A stretch of DNA of 64,000 nucleotides, taken from NCBI RefSeq assembly GCF_001428805.1, contig NZ_LMIS01000001.1:868001-932000 (forward strand), given 5' to 3'. The notes under the pieces were generated by a model. The model was not told the origin of the DNA, made no database searches, and saw only the letters and a program-made list of their open reading frames with translations. This document shows, in pieces, positions 62,434 to 64,000 of this stretch (within the stretch, counting starts at the first letter, position 1; every line of letters begins with the position of its first letter). The DNA is from Aeromicrobium sp. Root236 (GTDB lineage Bacteria > Actinomycetota > Actinomycetes > Propionibacteriales > Nocardioidaceae). Both the position numbers and the translations under genes were made by a program.

Positions 62434-63228
62434 TCATACGGCGATCGGAGCCTTGATCGCCGGGTGCGGGTCGTAGCCGGTGACCTTGATCGAGTCGAGC
62501 GTGAAGCCGTCGATCGAGGTGACGGACGGGTCGAGCCACAGCTCGGGCAGCTCACGCGGCTCGCGGGTCAGCTGCTCACGGGCCTGGTCGAGGTGGTTGA
62601 CGTAGAGGTGCGCGTCGCCGAGCGTGTGCACGAAGTCGCCGACCTGGAGCCCCGTGACCTGCGCGACCATGTGGGTCAGCAGCGCGTAGGAGGCGATGTT
62701 GAACGGCACGCCAAGGAAGACGTCGGCCGAACGTTGGTACATCTGGCACGAGAGCTTGCCGTCGGCGACGTAGAACTGGAAGAACGCGTGGCACGGCATC
62801 AACGCCATCGCGTCGAGCTCGGCGACGTTCCACGCGCTGACGACGTGACGACGCGAGTCGGGGTTGGTCTTGATCTGCTCGATGACGGCTGCGAGCTGGT
62901 CGATGTGCTCGCCGCCCGGCGCAGGCCAGGAGCGCCACTGGTAGCCGTAGACCGGCCCGAGGTCGCCGTTGTCGTCGGCCCACTCGTCCCAGATCGTCAC
63001 GCCGTTGTCGCGGAGGTAGCCGGTGTTGGTGTCGCCCGCGATGAACCACAGCAGCTCGGCGACGACCGACTTGAGGTGCACCTTCTTGGTCGTCACGAGA
63101 GGGAATCCCTCGCTGAGGTCGAACCGCATCTGGTGGCCGAAGACGCTGCGCGTGCCGGTGCCCGTGCGGTCACCCTTGGCGACCCCTTCGTCGAGGATCC
63201 GTTGGACGAGATCGAGGTAGGCCCGCAT
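62434..63228 (-). CDS. thyA: Thymidylate synthase
   Basis: 264 aa, the same length as E. coli ThyA, with catalytic Cys146 in [12 protein letters not shown] and the folate/dUMP segments ([15 protein letters not shown]). Converts dUMP to dTMP. Forms an operon with dfrA. Divergent from a membrane protein gene with 50 bp between. Confidence 0.97.
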   Translation of the reverse strand: MRAYLDLVQRILDEGVAKGDRTGTGTRSVFGHQMRFDLSEGFPLVTTKKVHLKSVVAELLWFIAGDTNTGYLRDNGVTIWDEWADDNGDLGPVYGYQWRSWPAPGGEHIDQLAAVIEQIKTNPDSRRHVVSAWNVAELDAMALMPCHAFFQFYVADGKLSCQMYQRSADVFLGVPFNIASYALLTHMVAQVTGLQVGDFVHTLGDAHLYVNHLDQAREQLTREPRELPELWLDPSVTSIDGFTLDSIKVTGYDPHPAIKAPIAV

Positions 63229-63278
63229 GACCGCAGACTATCAATCGCCACCGACGGATCGTGTGCGAAACTCTGACC

Positions 63279-63782
63279 ATGCCGAGCGCTGAATACGACG
63301 CCACACCCAAAGAGGTCCGCAACTTCGCGTTGGTGCAGATCGGAATGGTCGCCGCCTTCCTCGTGGCCCTGTTCTTCCTGTTCGGTGGGTCCGACGCGGA
63401 CTACCCGCCGGCGTGGCTCGCGGTCGCGCTCGTCGTGCCGATCGCGGTCGGCGCGTTCTTCGCCGAGCGGGTCTGGCTGAGGGCCTCGCCGCTGTCGCCC
63501 GAGACACCACCCCATGAGCTGCGCAACGAGGCGATCGGCGTCTTCGCGGCGCAGACCGTGCGCAAGTTCTTCTACTGCTTCTTCGCGATGATCATCCCGG
63601 CCTGCGCCGTCACGTTCGCCGGCGACTACGGAGGATGGCCCCTCGTCATTGCCGGATTCCCCGGCCTCGCGGTCATCGGGTGGGAGACCTGGCCGACGCT
63701 TCGCAACACGTCGATGACCGCGGCGATGCTCGACTCCCAGGGCGCCGAGTCACACCTCGTCGAGAGCTTCCTGGACGCGTGA
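63279..63782 (+). CDS. Four-helix membrane protein, function unknown
   Basis: 167 aa from the ATG at 63279. Hydrophobic segments near residues 19-37, 46-63, 94-112 and 117-133; soluble C-terminal tail. I do not recognise the family. Divergent from thyA. Confidence 0.65.
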   Translation: MPSAEYDATPKEVRNFALVQIGMVAAFLVALFFLFGGSDADYPPAWLAVALVVPIAVGAFFAERVWLRASPLSPETPPHELRNEAIGVFAAQTVRKFFYCFFAMIIPACAVTFAGDYGGWPLVIAGFPGLAVIGWETWPTLRNTSMTAAMLDSQGAESHLVESFLDA

Positions 63783-63861
63783 GCGAGCGCCAGCGAGCGA
63801 ACCATGTTGCTGCCATCACGCCGGCGCCCGCTTATCCTGCCTTTTCGATGCGGGTGACGGC

Positions 63862-64000
63862 GTGACCACTGCTGACGTCAGCGCGCGTCTGGCCTGGCCG
63901 GACGACGCGACCTCGATCGTTCGTGTGCAGCTCGCGCGGTGGCGCGAGAGCTACGCCGACCTGGTCTCGCCCGACGAGCTCGAGGCCACCGCCGATACCG
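63862..64000 (+). CDS. GNAT acetyltransferase, N-terminal part (cut by window end)
   Basis: Open from the GTG at 63862 to the edge (46 codons). The start (TTADVSARLAWPDDATSIV) and following VQLARWRESYADLVSPDEL are the usual N-terminal helix pattern of GNAT enzymes. The 79-bp gap before it contains a GCGAGCG-rich stretch. Confidence 0.55.
   Translation, partial: MTTADVSARLAWPDDATSIVRVQLARWRESYADLVSPDELEATADT

Noticed and set aside
63848-63859. ATG start for the last gene at 63848
   Set aside because: That frame stops after five codons; the GTG at 63862 opens the frame with GNAT character.

Overview
The window is a high-GC chromosomal segment of an actinobacterium. The order of core genes on the minus strand (thyA, dfrA, dapA, rnj, ftsK, pgsA, cinA-type gene, clgR-like gene, DUF3046, recA, recX, miaB, LigB-like gene, miaA, dapF, hflX, dinG-like helicase) is the classical actinobacterial recA neighbourhood. 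An MT0933/Rv0909-like small protein, an ANTAR regulator, a HemD-winged-helix fusion and an FtsK/ClgR/RecA block with a GAAC-N4-GTTC SOS box all fit. A Nocardioidaceae-type host (for example Aeromicrobium or Nocardioides) is my inference from gene content and style; no rRNA is present to prove it. No tRNA, rRNA, CRISPR, phage or transposase gene was found.

Layout. 1-332: a structured, degenerate tandem repeat. 0.3-5 kb: a secreted double-HAD acid phosphatase-like protein, galE and a large secreted beta-sandwich-type protein. 5-11.6 kb: dinG-like helicase, hflX-dapF (overlapping), miaA and small accessory genes. 11.6-14.4 kb: lipoprotein, membrane protein, HhH-GPD glycosylase, TetR regulator. 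14.5-19.3 kb: an MMPL transporter fused to a degenerate ABC ATPase domain, coupled to a YhgE/Pip membrane protein and facing a palindromic TetR operator. 19.3-28.6 kb: DinB-like protein, secreted TAP-type hydrolase, GH16-like protein, GNAT, miaB, GAF-ANTAR regulator, SPFH protein, secreted lipase. 28.7-31.9 kb: a glutamate-type ABC operon (gluABCD). 31.9-35.1 kb: accessory enzymes with a PadR regulator. 35.1-36.8 kb: recX-recA with SOS box.

36.8-42.5 kb is a five-gene minus-strand operon (sugar-binding lipoprotein, two permeases, GH1 beta-glucosidase, LacI regulator). Its promoter is bracketed by two 14-bp boxes matching the CebR/CelR operator type (TGGGAGCGCTCCCA), so it is most likely for uptake and intracellular hydrolysis of cellobiose or cello-oligosaccharides. 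It sits between recA and the DUF3046/clgR block.

47.2-58.1 kb is a compact nitrate assimilation unit read on the minus strand: NarK/NasA-type nitrate transporter, molybdenum nitrate reductase, FAD/[2Fe-2S] oxidoreductase (likely its electron donor), nirB, nirD, a HemD-winged-helix protein and two CbiX-type chelatases. Most junctions overlap by four bases, which implies translational coupling. The last two thirds supply siroheme for NirB. Between the two chelatase genes lies a candidate GlnR box, a 52-codon ORF that overlaps the second chelatase start, and a perfect 12-bp hairpin inside that ORF. The nitrate reductase carries an in-frame insertion of about 20 codons that coincides with a palindromic, G/C-run DNA element.

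58.3-64 kb: repeat-bearing intergenic region, rnj, dapA, thioesterase-like gene, dfrA, thyA, a membrane protein and the start of a GNAT gene cut by the window end. All functional calls are from motifs and gene context read by eye; no database search was run.
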